A stretch of DNA of 64,000 nt from a virus, in the IMG/VR virus record IMGVR_UViG_3300008448_000070, positions 1 through 64,000 of that record; one strand, 5' to 3'. Each line of letters starts with the position of its first letter. The first letter of the stretch is position 1. A model generated the notes under the pieces. The model made no database searches, had not been told where the DNA came from, and saw nothing but the letters and a program-made list of their open reading frames with translations. Positions 8,193 to 15,681 of this stretch are shown here, piece after piece. A program made the position numbers and the translations under genes.

Positions 8193-8553
8193 TTATTGGT
8201 AGTAAATTTATTTCTTTTAAATTTTCTAAAGATTGTTTTTTGAACAACTCTTGTAATTCTTTTACTTTTTGTTGAAATAAAAATTCTTTTTCTTCTTCCT
8301 CTTTATTAACTCTCAATATTTCATTCGCACAAGCAAAAACAACATCATACCCATTTTGTGTTGCATGTGATATTAATGAAATTAAATTAAATTTTTCATT
8401 CTTATCTTGAATTTTAATTGCGATAGAACTGTAAGGTTTTGCAATATTTTCATACTTCCAAGATAATGGTAATTTAATATCTAAACTCACGTTGTCTTGT
8501 ACTTCTCTTAAAGAGTGGAAATAAGGTCTTAATGTTTTTATATTTTCAAACAC
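8098..8553 (-). CDS. Hypothetical protein, GTG start
   Basis: 151 residues, starting with GTG at 8553; an in-frame stop lies three codons upstream, so no longer form is possible. Residues 1-75 look like a compact alpha/beta domain (LPLSWKYENIAKPYSSIAIKI). Next comes a Lys/Glu-rich coiled coil (about 90-125) and an acidic tail (GDGEGQDRSDEPQESVD). Not recognised. The tail region is also read in a second frame by the gene at 7989-8192. Confidence 0.75.
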   Translation of the reverse strand: MFENIKTLRPYFHSLREVQDNVSLDIKLPLSWKYENIAKPYSSIAIKIQDKNEKFNLISLISHATQNGYDVVFACANEILRVNKEEEEKEFLFQQKVKELQELFKKQSLENLKEINLLPINGQKDTTGIRLVETGDGEGQDRSDEPQESVD

Positions 8554-8557
8554 GAAT

Positions 8558-8740
8558 TTAAATTATTAGGTTAGTTATTATATATGATATCGTTAAGTAT
8601 GTGAAAATCTTTTCTACATTTGTATATTTTATTGGTTCAGGATTATTTACAACCAATCTCATGATTAGATCAAATAATCTAACCCCTAAAAACAATAACG
8701 ATAATACAAGAATGAATATATTAATTTGTTGTGGTATCAT
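8558..8740 (-). CDS. Small membrane protein, 60 aa
   Basis: Two hydrophobic segments (about residues 6-29, IFILVLSLLFLGVRLFDLIM, and 43-60, IFTYLTISYIITNLII) separated by a short polar loop. The start overlaps the end of the Hc1-like gene by 20 nt. A holin is one of several possibilities for a two-helix phage protein of this size, but the gene is not next to the endolysin. Role unassigned. Confidence 0.7.
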   Translation of the reverse strand: MIPQQINIFILVLSLLFLGVRLFDLIMRLVVNNPEPIKYTNVEKIFTYLTISYIITNLII

Positions 8741-8912
8741 GTTTTTTCATTTCTTCTAAAATTTCTTTTCTATATACACCTATCAAGAACTTAATTTCTT
8801 GTGCATATTTTCTTGCTCTAATTGATGCACTTCGGTTCCCTTTCTCAAAAACTTTTTGTGTATCAACAGACATTTTTTCAACCAATTCTTTGATTTTTTT
8901 TAAAGTATCCAT
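8721..8912 (-). CDS. Hc1-like (histone H1-like) DNA-binding protein
   Basis: 63 residues with the pattern LKKIKELVEKM....KVFEKGNRSASIRARKYAQEI, ending in a helix rich in Lys and Glu. The EKGN.(S/A)A..RARK..QEI signature and the length match the small histone-H1-like Hc1 family widespread in Bacteroidota. Family role: nucleoid-associated, non-specific DNA binding. A phage copy may compact phage DNA or disturb the host nucleoid. It is also one of the best host-range clues in the window. Confidence 0.8.
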   Translation of the reverse strand: MDTLKKIKELVEKMSVDTQKVFEKGNRSASIRARKYAQEIKFLIGVYRKEILEEMKKHDTTTN

Positions 8913-8955
8913 ATTAATTTTTTTCAGTTATTAATACTAATATATGAAAAAAATT

Positions 8956-9411
8956 TTACTTTTTCAAGTTTTGATCAAGTAATTTATATACTTCGGTTAG
9001 AATGTCCAGTTCTGATCTTGTTTTTTTGTGTTTAAAATCAAACAGTTTAGAAAAGTATTCATTTATTTTAATTATACGTTTATCTATTTGAGGGTAATAG
9101 TACGCCTCTAAAAAGAAATTCCAAAAATAATCAAAATGATTACCTCTACTTTTAAAGAATATTTTTTCTTTATCGAAACTTTCTAAGGTTTTATCCCAAC
9201 ACCAAATGAAATGTCCTCTTTGTGATGGTTCTTCGAATAGTACGTCAGGTCCGAGATATGTTTTATCAATTAAATCATATAATGATTTTAAAAAATCGTA
9301 AAACAATTCAGTTTTTTCTCGACTTATATTATATGTCTTATACCAAATGTCTATTTGATGTTTGTAGCTTTCAGATGCAATAAACTCTAAATAACCTTCT
9401 TTATTTTCCAT
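8956..9411 (-). CDS. Hypothetical protein, 151 aa
   Basis: Not recognised. Rich in aromatic residues (Trp, Tyr, Phe) with a largely helical pattern, e.g. FYDFLKSLYDLIDKTY and FDYFWNFFLEAYYYP. A GHFIWCWDK segment may be a core strand. No signal peptide or clear transmembrane helix. It sits alone between two gaps of about 45 nt. Confidence 0.72.
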   Translation of the reverse strand: MENKEGYLEFIASESYKHQIDIWYKTYNISREKTELFYDFLKSLYDLIDKTYLGPDVLFEEPSQRGHFIWCWDKTLESFDKEKIFFKSRGNHFDYFWNFFLEAYYYPQIDKRIIKINEYFSKLFDFKHKKTRSELDILTEVYKLLDQNLKK

Positions 9412-9459
9412 ATTCCTTCTATTTTATAATATAAGGATAAAAGAAAATATTAAGAAGAA

Positions 9460-10785
9460 TTACTGAGTTTTTTTATTGTAAACTGCCATATTTTTCATTT
9501 TCTTGATTTCTTCTTCAAGAATTGTTGACAATTTTGTTTTTTCCGATTCGTTTACAACATTAACTTTTTCGGGATCTTTCCAACTATGTCCCCAGCTAAT
9601 TTCAGGTTCAGATTTAATCTTCTTATCTTTTCTTTCCGCCTTATCTGCTAATTTTTTTCCTACGTCACTTTTAACTGCATTTGCATATTCATGTGAATTA
9701 CCCATAAGTGCATCACCCTCTAATGACATTTTTAATCTTTTCTTAAAATTCTCTGATGGATTTTCAATATTTAAATCTTCTAATCCGCCGCCTCTAATGT
9801 CTGAAACAATTTCATCTTCTTTAGATGAATTCTTTCTTGCCATTTTCTCTTTTGCTTTACCAATTTGATGTGGGAACTCAGGATTGTCATTATTTGAAAA
9901 TGAAAGAGCATCTTTAATTTTTGCGGAAACATCACTAATGTTTTTCTTATTTGATGTTTCACTATCTTTTTTTACACGATTGGTTATGTCTAATCCAGGT
10001 ATGGATTCCTTTACCATTTTTTTGATCATTTTGATCATCTCAGTTTCATTCATTCTAACAACTTTTTTCTTAGATTCCATTTTAGAACCATATCCACATT
10101 CATTACACATTCCCTCTTCGTTCATTGACCCACCACATTCGTTACAAACATGTTTAGATTCTTCAACTTCTTTTTCACCTGATTCATCACTTTGTGTATC
10201 GGCATCAGATAACCATTGATCAAACTCACTTTCTTTTGTCTCAACTTCTTTTTTATTACCTTTATTTTTTAACATCATTAAAAAATCTGATTTAGTTAAC
10301 TTACCATCTTTATTTTTATCTAATTCAGTTTGTCCGCCATGTAATTTTTCCATCATGTCTTTATCACCACATTCATTACAATCTTCTTCATTTTCATCTA
10401 CGTCAGATGTGTCGATATATTCTTTGTTACCTAAATTAAATTTCTCACCTTTAGGTGTATCTTTTAATGCTTTAGTAAATGTATTACCTTCCATTGAATC
10501 TTCTTCTTCAGAAAGTTCATCATTCATTTCATCTAATTTATCTATCATATCATCATGAGATTCATATATACCTTTTTCAATAATTAACTCACCATCATTC
10601 TTATCTTTGTAACGTGGTAAAGCTTCCTCAGCTTCTTCTTGTGTATTGAAACTTGCGAGAGGTATTCCTTCACATTTAATGTGATATACTTCTTTTTTTG
10701 AACCTTCAGATTCTTGAATTATTTTCTTTTTTACTTCCTTAAAAATTAAGTCAGTTACGTTTTTATTTAAATCTTTCGTTTTCAT
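9460..10785 (-). CDS. Acidic protein with EF-hand and zinc-ribbon motifs
   Basis: 441 residues from the ATG at 10785 (a TTG two codons upstream is less likely, because the TATTTAT motif lies at 10791-10797). The protein is very acidic. It contains CNECG near residue 140, then an EF-hand loop DKNKDGKLTKSD with ligands at positions 1, 3, 5, 9 and 12, followed by FLMML. Further on is a zinc ribbon CNECGGSMNEEGMCNECGY. The remainder is low-complexity Lys/Glu with a short helix MNETEMIKMIKKMVKE. Calcium and zinc binding are inferred from motifs. Its position before other acidic proteins suggests a virion or assembly protein. Confidence 0.72.
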   Translation of the reverse strand: MKTKDLNKNVTDLIFKEVKKKIIQESEGSKKEVYHIKCEGIPLASFNTQEEAEEALPRYKDKNDGELIIEKGIYESHDDMIDKLDEMNDELSEEEDSMEGNTFTKALKDTPKGEKFNLGNKEYIDTSDVDENEEDCNECGDKDMMEKLHGGQTELDKNKDGKLTKSDFLMMLKNKGNKKEVETKESEFDQWLSDADTQSDESGEKEVEESKHVCNECGGSMNEEGMCNECGYGSKMESKKKVVRMNETEMIKMIKKMVKESIPGLDITNRVKKDSETSNKKNISDVSAKIKDALSFSNNDNPEFPHQIGKAKEKMARKNSSKEDEIVSDIRGGGLEDLNIENPSENFKKRLKMSLEGDALMGNSHEYANAVKSDVGKKLADKAERKDKKIKSEPEISWGHSWKDPEKVNVVNESEKTKLSTILEEEIKKMKNMAVYNKKTQ

Positions 10786-11629
10786 ATTCAATAAATATCT
10801 TGTTTATTTCATTTAATACGAGTTTTTCTATTTCCCTATAAGGTAATTTTAACTCATCAGATGTCTCTTTTATATATATTTGTATTTCTTTATTTTCAGA
10901 AATGAATTCCAATGCTCCGGTGTTACCTTGATTACAATAAGGAAATTTTTTACATTTTTCTTTAATCTTAACATAGATACCCTGAGGTCCACCATACTTG
11001 GGAAAATTCTTATCTTTTACGGCTCTACCTTTATAAATGGATTTTGGACCTTCGATACTCAAAGGATTTTTTCGACCTTTAGTCGTTTTTCCGAAAAGAG
11101 GTACATCAAATTGACCTGAAGAGGATGCGTCCATTGCCTCATCAATTTCTTTTTCCTCATTTAATTTTGAATTATGGATTTTATATATATCTCTTTTTTT
11201 AATCACATCACCTGAAAATGCACCCTCAAAGGAACCTGAGGAACTCGCATCAGTCGCCTCTTTTGTTTCTATTTTTTTTAACTTATCATAATATTTTGGG
11301 TCTTCCCACAAATGGTCCATAGCAATTTCTTTTGCCTTTTCTTTATCATCTGTATGTTCCATCTCAACCTTCATACCCATATGTAATTGTTTCCTTAAAG
11401 AGTCCATCATATTTTTAATATGATAATAACCTTTGGCGTCATGTTTTTTGGATATTTGAACTAATGATTTGTTATCCGCCAAACCACCTTCAATTTCTTC
11501 TGTTTCGTTAACTTTCTTTTTTCCTTGACAATGCGCCCTTTGACTAAACCCCTTTGGATTATTACAATCAATTGATTTCTTATATTTTTCTAACCATTTT
11601 TCGTTAGTTTCTGTTTCGATTTTTTTCAT
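10763..11629 (-). CDS. Virion-type protein with DUF5661-like segment
   Basis: 288 residues. An N-terminal DCNNPKGFSQRAHCQGKKK motif is a two-Cys element I recall in structural proteins of marine T4-like phages. A segment MGMKVEMEHTDDKEKAKEIAMDHLWEDPKYY resembles the DUF5661 family (GxxVExEHTxDxxxAxxIAxDHLxEDPxYY). Two copies of a DASSSG(S/Q)F motif follow (EATDASSSGSF and EAMDASSSGQF), and then a basic GPQGIYVKIKEKCKKFPYC. The C-terminal helix overlaps the EF-hand gene by 23 nt. Inferred: capsid-associated or packaged protein. Confidence 0.7.
   Translation of the reverse strand: MKKIETETNEKWLEKYKKSIDCNNPKGFSQRAHCQGKKKVNETEEIEGGLADNKSLVQISKKHDAKGYYHIKNMMDSLRKQLHMGMKVEMEHTDDKEKAKEIAMDHLWEDPKYYDKLKKIETKEATDASSSGSFEGAFSGDVIKKRDIYKIHNSKLNEEKEIDEAMDASSSGQFDVPLFGKTTKGRKNPLSIEGPKSIYKGRAVKDKNFPKYGGPQGIYVKIKEKCKKFPYCNQGNTGALEFISENKEIQIYIKETSDELKLPYREIEKLVLNEINKIFIEYENERFK
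10791..10797 (-). promoter_or_regulatory. Recurrent TATTTAT gene-start motif
   Basis: AGATATTTATTGAAT directly before the ATG at 10785. It favours that ATG over the upstream TTG at 10791. Confidence 0.4.
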
Positions 11630-11868
11630 TATCTAACCGATTTTAATGCACTTTCCCAGAAAGATTTTCTTTGCCAAAGTGTTTTGAATAATTCTACCAC
11701 AACTTTGGTTGATAAATCAATTATTTTGTCATCAATTTTTTTTGTTCCGAGTTCATCTTGTATAATTTTGATAACAATTTTATGAGCCTGAGTTGTCTCC
11801 ATAAAATTGTTTATTTCTTTTTTTACAATTTTTTCGATTTCTCTTTTATCTTGTTCTGTAAATGACAT
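11629..11868 (-). CDS. Small helical protein, 79 aa
   Basis: Not recognised. Highly helical with alternating charges (EQDKREIEKIVKKEINNFM) and a C-terminal segment LWQRKSFWESALKSV of a type seen in small conserved proteins of T4-like phages from marine samples. The start ATG shares one base with the upstream stop (TAATG), and the gene overlaps the next one by 1 nt, so it is in a tightly coupled cluster 13002-9460. Confidence 0.72.
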   Translation of the reverse strand: MSFTEQDKREIEKIVKKEINNFMETTQAHKIVIKIIQDELGTKKIDDKIIDLSTKVVVELFKTLWQRKSFWESALKSVR

Positions 11869-12410
11869 TATATATTATTCTTTCTACTGTCGATTATTGA
11901 TTCAAAAGTTGTTTTGAATGTCTCTTCAAATTTTACTAATTTATCTAAAACTTGTCCAACTTCATTTTCTAATTTCATCATTTCCGCATTAACATATACA
12001 CCAGAATCTTTACCTGCGATGAATACAAAACTTATATCCTCATCGGATAATTTACCATCTAATCTAACTTGATCTTGATTTATTGTTAAACCTGGTTCAA
12101 AATCTACAATTTGTGAAACTTGTTGTTTGAAGTTATCCAATAGGTCTGATATTGATTTCTTTTGTTCATCTGTCAAATCCATATCCGCCTCGTCATTTGA
12201 TATCATTTTAACATCCACATCATTGATCGCAGTAATGTTGTCTTTTTGTCCACTGTCTCCTGTTTCCTTATTAGAATCCATATCAACACCAAATTCAGTG
12301 TCTTCTAATAGTTTATTTGCTTTTTTTGATTGATGTGATTCATTTAACTTTCTCAATGTGTTCAACATTGTTTTTGTCTGATCGTATGCTATGACTTTTC
12401 TCTTATCCAT
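11868..12410 (-). CDS. Hypothetical protein, 180 aa
   Basis: Not recognised. The N-terminal helix (MLNTLRKLNESHQSKKANKLL) is followed by an acidic linker and then a domain with beta-strand pattern (ISFVFIAGKDSGVYVNAEMMKL) and a C-terminal helix. It overlaps the amidase stop by 8 nt and ends at TAATG shared with the next gene. A structural or assembly role is inferred from context only. Confidence 0.72.
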   Translation of the reverse strand: MDKRKVIAYDQTKTMLNTLRKLNESHQSKKANKLLEDTEFGVDMDSNKETGDSGQKDNITAINDVDVKMISNDEADMDLTDEQKKSISDLLDNFKQQVSQIVDFEPGLTINQDQVRLDGKLSDEDISFVFIAGKDSGVYVNAEMMKLENEVGQVLDKLVKFEETFKTTFESIIDSRKNNI

Positions 12411-13002
12411 TTTTAAAAAATATTGTAAAATCGAACGAAGGGTTTATATCTGTATAAATATCCGAATAATTTGATTTATATACAATCCCATTAAACTTAG
12501 ACACACCATTGTTTAATGCGTGTGATGGCATTGATTTTTTTTCTATTTTATGTTTTTCACATAAAGATTCACATAACTTACTTATGGAGTCGTACTGAGA
12601 TTCATTATATTTGTCCCAAAAAAAATAATTTCTCCAATTTCGTATATGTGGTTCACTTCTATACGTGTCTCCGATCCAATTATTCATGAAACCCGTTATT
12701 GTATTTTTATGTAACCAACCGAGATTTTCGATTGCAATTTTAATAATCTTTCTATCTACGTTAGGTATGTCAAAGGTTTTTGAACTATAATCAGTATCAA
12801 ATAATTGATAAATTGCCCCAAGTTTGGAAATAACAAAATGAGGAATATCTTCATATTCCCCATTTTTTCTATACTTTATTTTATTTATGAAATCGTCAAC
12901 TCTTCTTTGAGTGTCGTATAATAGAATCTGAGTTTTCTTAGATTTTTTTCTATATATATTTAATTTTTTATCATCTAAACCGTCTACGTTGTGTACTAAC
13001 AT
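12403..13002 (-). CDS. N-acetylmuramoyl-L-alanine amidase-like endolysin (divergent)
   Basis: 199 residues. The layout follows amidase_2/AmpD-type enzymes: His4 in LVHNVDG as possible first zinc ligand, IPHFVISKLGAIYQLFD (the PHF.I...G.IYQL strand pair), a helix with SQYDSISKLCESLCEKH, SHALNNG (His161), and DINPSFDF in place of the usual DPGPAFDW. The fold-defining strands are convincing; the metal ligands are less certain because the loop between His161 and Asp185 is long. Expected role: cleaving the amide bond between muramic acid and stem peptide at lysis. No signal peptide, so a holin or other export is needed. Confidence 0.65.
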   Translation of the reverse strand: MLVHNVDGLDDKKLNIYRKKSKKTQILLYDTQRRVDDFINKIKYRKNGEYEDIPHFVISKLGAIYQLFDTDYSSKTFDIPNVDRKIIKIAIENLGWLHKNTITGFMNNWIGDTYRSEPHIRNWRNYFFWDKYNESQYDSISKLCESLCEKHKIEKKSMPSHALNNGVSKFNGIVYKSNYSDIYTDINPSFDFTIFFKNG

Positions 13003-13219
13003 TACGAGAAATTACTTTTCTTATTTGTGTCTGAGGAAGAATTTCTTCTTCTGACTGTGGGATTATGGTTTCATTATTTTCCAAATCATATATTACAAGA
13101 TTTGGGTTTCCGTCGTCCTTTTCCCAATATAAAGATTCTTCATCAACTAATTCTGTCGAATCTAATATTTGTGTTGTATCCGAAACCGGGTCTTCTGATT
13201 GGGTTTTTTCTTCTATTAT
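12971..13219 (-). CDS. 82-codon continuation of the membrane protein gene in the -1 frame
   Basis: The gene at 13216-14517 ends at an A11 tract (13229-13219 on the minus strand) followed directly by TAA. Reading one base back (-1) opens 82 sense codons to a TGA at 12973-12971. The sequence begins IIEEKTQSEDPVSDTTQ, continues with the same Glu/Pro/Thr/Gln-rich composition as the upstream tail, and ends basic (RKVISRNVSTQRRRFR). No other gene explains 13003-13215. Either polymerase or ribosome slippage makes a longer form, or one base is missing in the homopolymer of this assembly. It overlaps the amidase start by 32 nt. Confidence 0.6.
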   Translation of the reverse strand: MIEEKTQSEDPVSDTTQILDSTELVDEESLYWEKDDGNPNLVIYDLENNETIIPQSEEEILPQTQIRKVISRNVSTQRRRFR

Positions 13220-14517
13220 TTTTTTTTTTCATCTTCCTCATTATTGGGAGATGGTTCATTTATCTCATCGATTTGAGTTGTCTCTTCATTTGTTGCAAAT
13301 GGTTCAGGAACCGTTTCTTGTTCCCATTCTTGAAACTGATTTGGGTAATCCTCAATATTATCTTGGAAAATATTCTCAGAATTTGGTTCTATAGTGGAAA
13401 AATTTTGTTCTATTTCTTCTTCAGTAGGTTCTATTGTGGAAAAATCTTCCTCTTTAACTAACTCAAATTTTCTTTCCCATTCATCCATAAACATCTCCCT
13501 AACTTCCTCGTCTGATAGTGCTGGTGTGATAGTTTCTTGTTTTAGTTGTTCATGAATTTCTTCTGTCATTTCAAATGCCCCCTCCGGTCCTATTGTAAAG
13601 TCATCACTAACAACCGGCTCCTTAACTATAGGAATAGTGTAAGGTGGTGGATCATATAAACCAAGTTCTTCATCTTTTTGCATCATTTCAACAAGTATTT
13701 CTTTTCTTTCTTCTTGTGTAGGAGTGGTTGGAAATGTGTAAACGGGTTTACTGTACTCGTCATCGTATTCCATATTTTCGGGAAATATACTATGTTTTTC
13801 TTCTTCAATTACAGGAGGTTGGTCATCCCAAGTACTAAACGGCATTTCAATATTTTTTTCTGTGATATTATCTTGATATTTTTTTGCCGACTCTTTTAAG
13901 TTTTCATTTGGTTTTGGTGGGTTCAATAAAACCTCTTCTAATTTTTTAAAATCCTCATCGGATAATCTAATTTTAGAAACTTCACTCATTAAATGATTTG
14001 CAGGAATTACATCCTTTTCTTCTTTTATTTCATTTGTAATTTCTTTTTTCCTATCCTCTTCAGTAAATTTCACTAACATATGAAGAAATGACAAAGAAAT
14101 TATTGGTAACATTCCACCAGCAAATAGTGCTAAAAATCTTTTATGACCAACAAGATCACCTTCTTCTACACCCATAAAAGAAACTAAAGGTGATACTAAA
14201 TCTACCCAATCTTTGAAGGGGATTGAGTTTATATCAATATAAGAATATGCAAAAAATATGTTACCGATGAACTGAACTAATGTAACGATTAAAAAGGGAA
14301 AATAAACTTTCTTACCCATATCGGCAGATATCGCAGCCAGAGCGGATAACGCAGCAATCTCAATACCTATAGACAAATAAATTGCCCAACTTAATGGGTT
14401 GGATATTCCATACCATTTAGTAACGTGTGAAATAGAAACTATTGCAACAGTTATAATCGGTATTAAAAAAGCCCCAATAATTAAACTTTTATAGTGAGTA
14501 TTAATCCAATGTTTCAT
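13216..14517 (-). CDS. Four-helix membrane protein with long acidic tail
   Basis: 433 residues up to the stop after A11. The first ~160 residues contain about four transmembrane helices (IGAFLIPIITVAIVSI, WAIYLSIGIEIAALSALAAIS, FPFLIVTLVQFIGNIFFAY, FLALFAGGMLPIISLSFLHML). The rest is an acidic, Pro-rich cytoplasmic or periplasmic tail with repeated FSTIEP(T/N) motifs. No family recognised. It is next to the endolysin and upstream of it in the operon, so a role in the lysis stage or in membrane reorganisation is possible but unproven. See the separate entry for the probable C-terminal continuation. Confidence 0.75.
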   Translation of the reverse strand: MKHWINTHYKSLIIGAFLIPIITVAIVSISHVTKWYGISNPLSWAIYLSIGIEIAALSALAAISADMGKKVYFPFLIVTLVQFIGNIFFAYSYIDINSIPFKDWVDLVSPLVSFMGVEEGDLVGHKRFLALFAGGMLPIISLSFLHMLVKFTEEDRKKEITNEIKEEKDVIPANHLMSEVSKIRLSDEDFKKLEEVLLNPPKPNENLKESAKKYQDNITEKNIEMPFSTWDDQPPVIEEEKHSIFPENMEYDDEYSKPVYTFPTTPTQEERKEILVEMMQKDEELGLYDPPPYTIPIVKEPVVSDDFTIGPEGAFEMTEEIHEQLKQETITPALSDEEVREMFMDEWERKFELVKEEDFSTIEPTEEEIEQNFSTIEPNSENIFQDNIEDYPNQFQEWEQETVPEPFATNEETTQIDEINEPSPNNEEDEKKK

Positions 14518-14519
14518 TA

Positions 14520-14810
14520 TTACTTTAATAATTCTTTTTGTAAATTAGTAATGTCTTCATCGATTTGTGTTTGTCTTTGTACATCTAAAATTTTTCGATC
14601 AGTTGCCTGAATCATCCTTTTTTCAGATTTAAGACCTTCGATTTGAAGAATTAAACCTAATTCTTTTTTTGTATAAGTGGAATCCTTAATTTCTTTTATT
14701 TCATTTTTAATTTTTGTAATTTCTCTACTATCTGAACAACCTTTGAAAAAGGTTAATAATATGATTACAAAAACAATAATTGTAAAATTTTTTTCAATGA
14801 ATTGTTTCAT
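14520..14810 (-). CDS. Small membrane-anchored coiled-coil protein
   Basis: 96 residues: an N-terminal hydrophobic helix (FTIIVFVIILLTFF) followed by KGCSDSR and a long Lys/Glu coiled coil. The Cys after the hydrophobic stretch recalls a lipoprotein, but the residues before it (FFKGC) do not fit a good lipobox. The topology (single anchor plus coiled coil) is also that of an inner-membrane spanin. Role unassigned. Confidence 0.7.
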   Translation of the reverse strand: MKQFIEKNFTIIVFVIILLTFFKGCSDSREITKIKNEIKEIKDSTYTKKELGLILQIEGLKSEKRMIQATDRKILDVQRQTQIDEDITNLQKELLK

Positions 14811-14825
14811 ATTTTAAATTTTATA

Positions 14826-15638
14826 TTAATATAAATAGTTAGTTAGACCAAAACTCTCGTTTCTCAACTTCTTAATCGCCTTGTCCCTTAATTGTCTTAT
14901 ACGTTCTTTTGTACATCCAAATTCTTCACCTAAATCCTCAAGGTTCGATTCAATACCCGTAAGACCATAATATTTTTCAATGATTATTTTTTCTCTTTCA
15001 TCCAACACACTCAGCATGTAATGAACTTTTCTTTTAATTTCTTCAGGGGTATTCAGTATTGCATCGGGACTCTCAACGTTGTTATTTGGGATCACATCAA
15101 TTAATTGGTCACCGTCCTCATTAATTTCTTTACTTAAACCTATACAATAAGGTAAATTAGTATCAAAATGTGCGTCGTCTTGATCAAAGAAAAATCTATC
15201 TTCATCGACCTTTTCATTCTTCTTGTTTTTTTGTGACTCTTGAACCAAATTTGATGGTATTCTTATGGTTCTTGAGTTCTCGTTCAATGATGCCATTATG
15301 GATTGTTTAATCCACCATACGGCATACGAAATGAATTTTAACCCACTTGTTGGGTCAAACCTTTCAGCTGCTTTCATTAGGCCTATGTTACCTTCCGATA
15401 TCATGTCTAATAGATCCAACCCTTGATTTTGATACATTTTTGCAACTGCAATGACGAACCTTAAATTACCCCTCACAAGTTCATCGTATAAATCTTTCTT
15501 TTCCTTCTTTGTGATTTCAGGATTTCTTAAAAGATTAAAAATTTCTTCTTGTCTGTCGTGAGTGATTACAGGGATTTTACGGAGATCTTTAATGTAGCTC
15601 TGGATTTCCTCTACATTTGTGATAATAGATTTTTTCAT
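14826..15638 (-). CDS. RNA polymerase sigma-70 family factor
   Basis: 270 residues from the ATG at 15638 (MKKSIITNVEEIQ). The open frame continues to 15689, but its extra residues are atypical and overlap the upstream gene. Regions seen: 1.2 (IQSYIKDLRKIPVITHDRQEEIF), 2.1-2.4 (LVRGNLRFVIAVAKMYQNQGL, SEGNIGLMKAAERFDPTSG, FISYAVWWIKQSIMASL, TIRIPSNL), a region 3 spacer, and region 4 (LDEREKIIIEKYYGL and an HTH GEEFGCTKERIRQLRDKAIKKLR). Region 1.1 is absent. It resembles a primary/group-2 sigma more than T4 gp55. Likely directs RNA polymerase to phage promoters, perhaps the TATTTAT element. Confidence 0.92.
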   Translation of the reverse strand: MKKSIITNVEEIQSYIKDLRKIPVITHDRQEEIFNLLRNPEITKKEKKDLYDELVRGNLRFVIAVAKMYQNQGLDLLDMISEGNIGLMKAAERFDPTSGLKFISYAVWWIKQSIMASLNENSRTIRIPSNLVQESQKNKKNEKVDEDRFFFDQDDAHFDTNLPYCIGLSKEINEDGDQLIDVIPNNNVESPDAILNTPEEIKRKVHYMLSVLDEREKIIIEKYYGLTGIESNLEDLGEEFGCTKERIRQLRDKAIKKLRNESFGLTNYLY

Positions 15639-15681
15639 ATGAATGGTGTAAGTGTAAAATAAAAGTAAATAAAATTTCGGA

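Noticed and set aside
14520-14810. Lipoprotein call for the 96-aa coiled-coil protein
   Set aside because: The residues before Cys (FFKG) do not match a lipobox; left as single-anchor protein.
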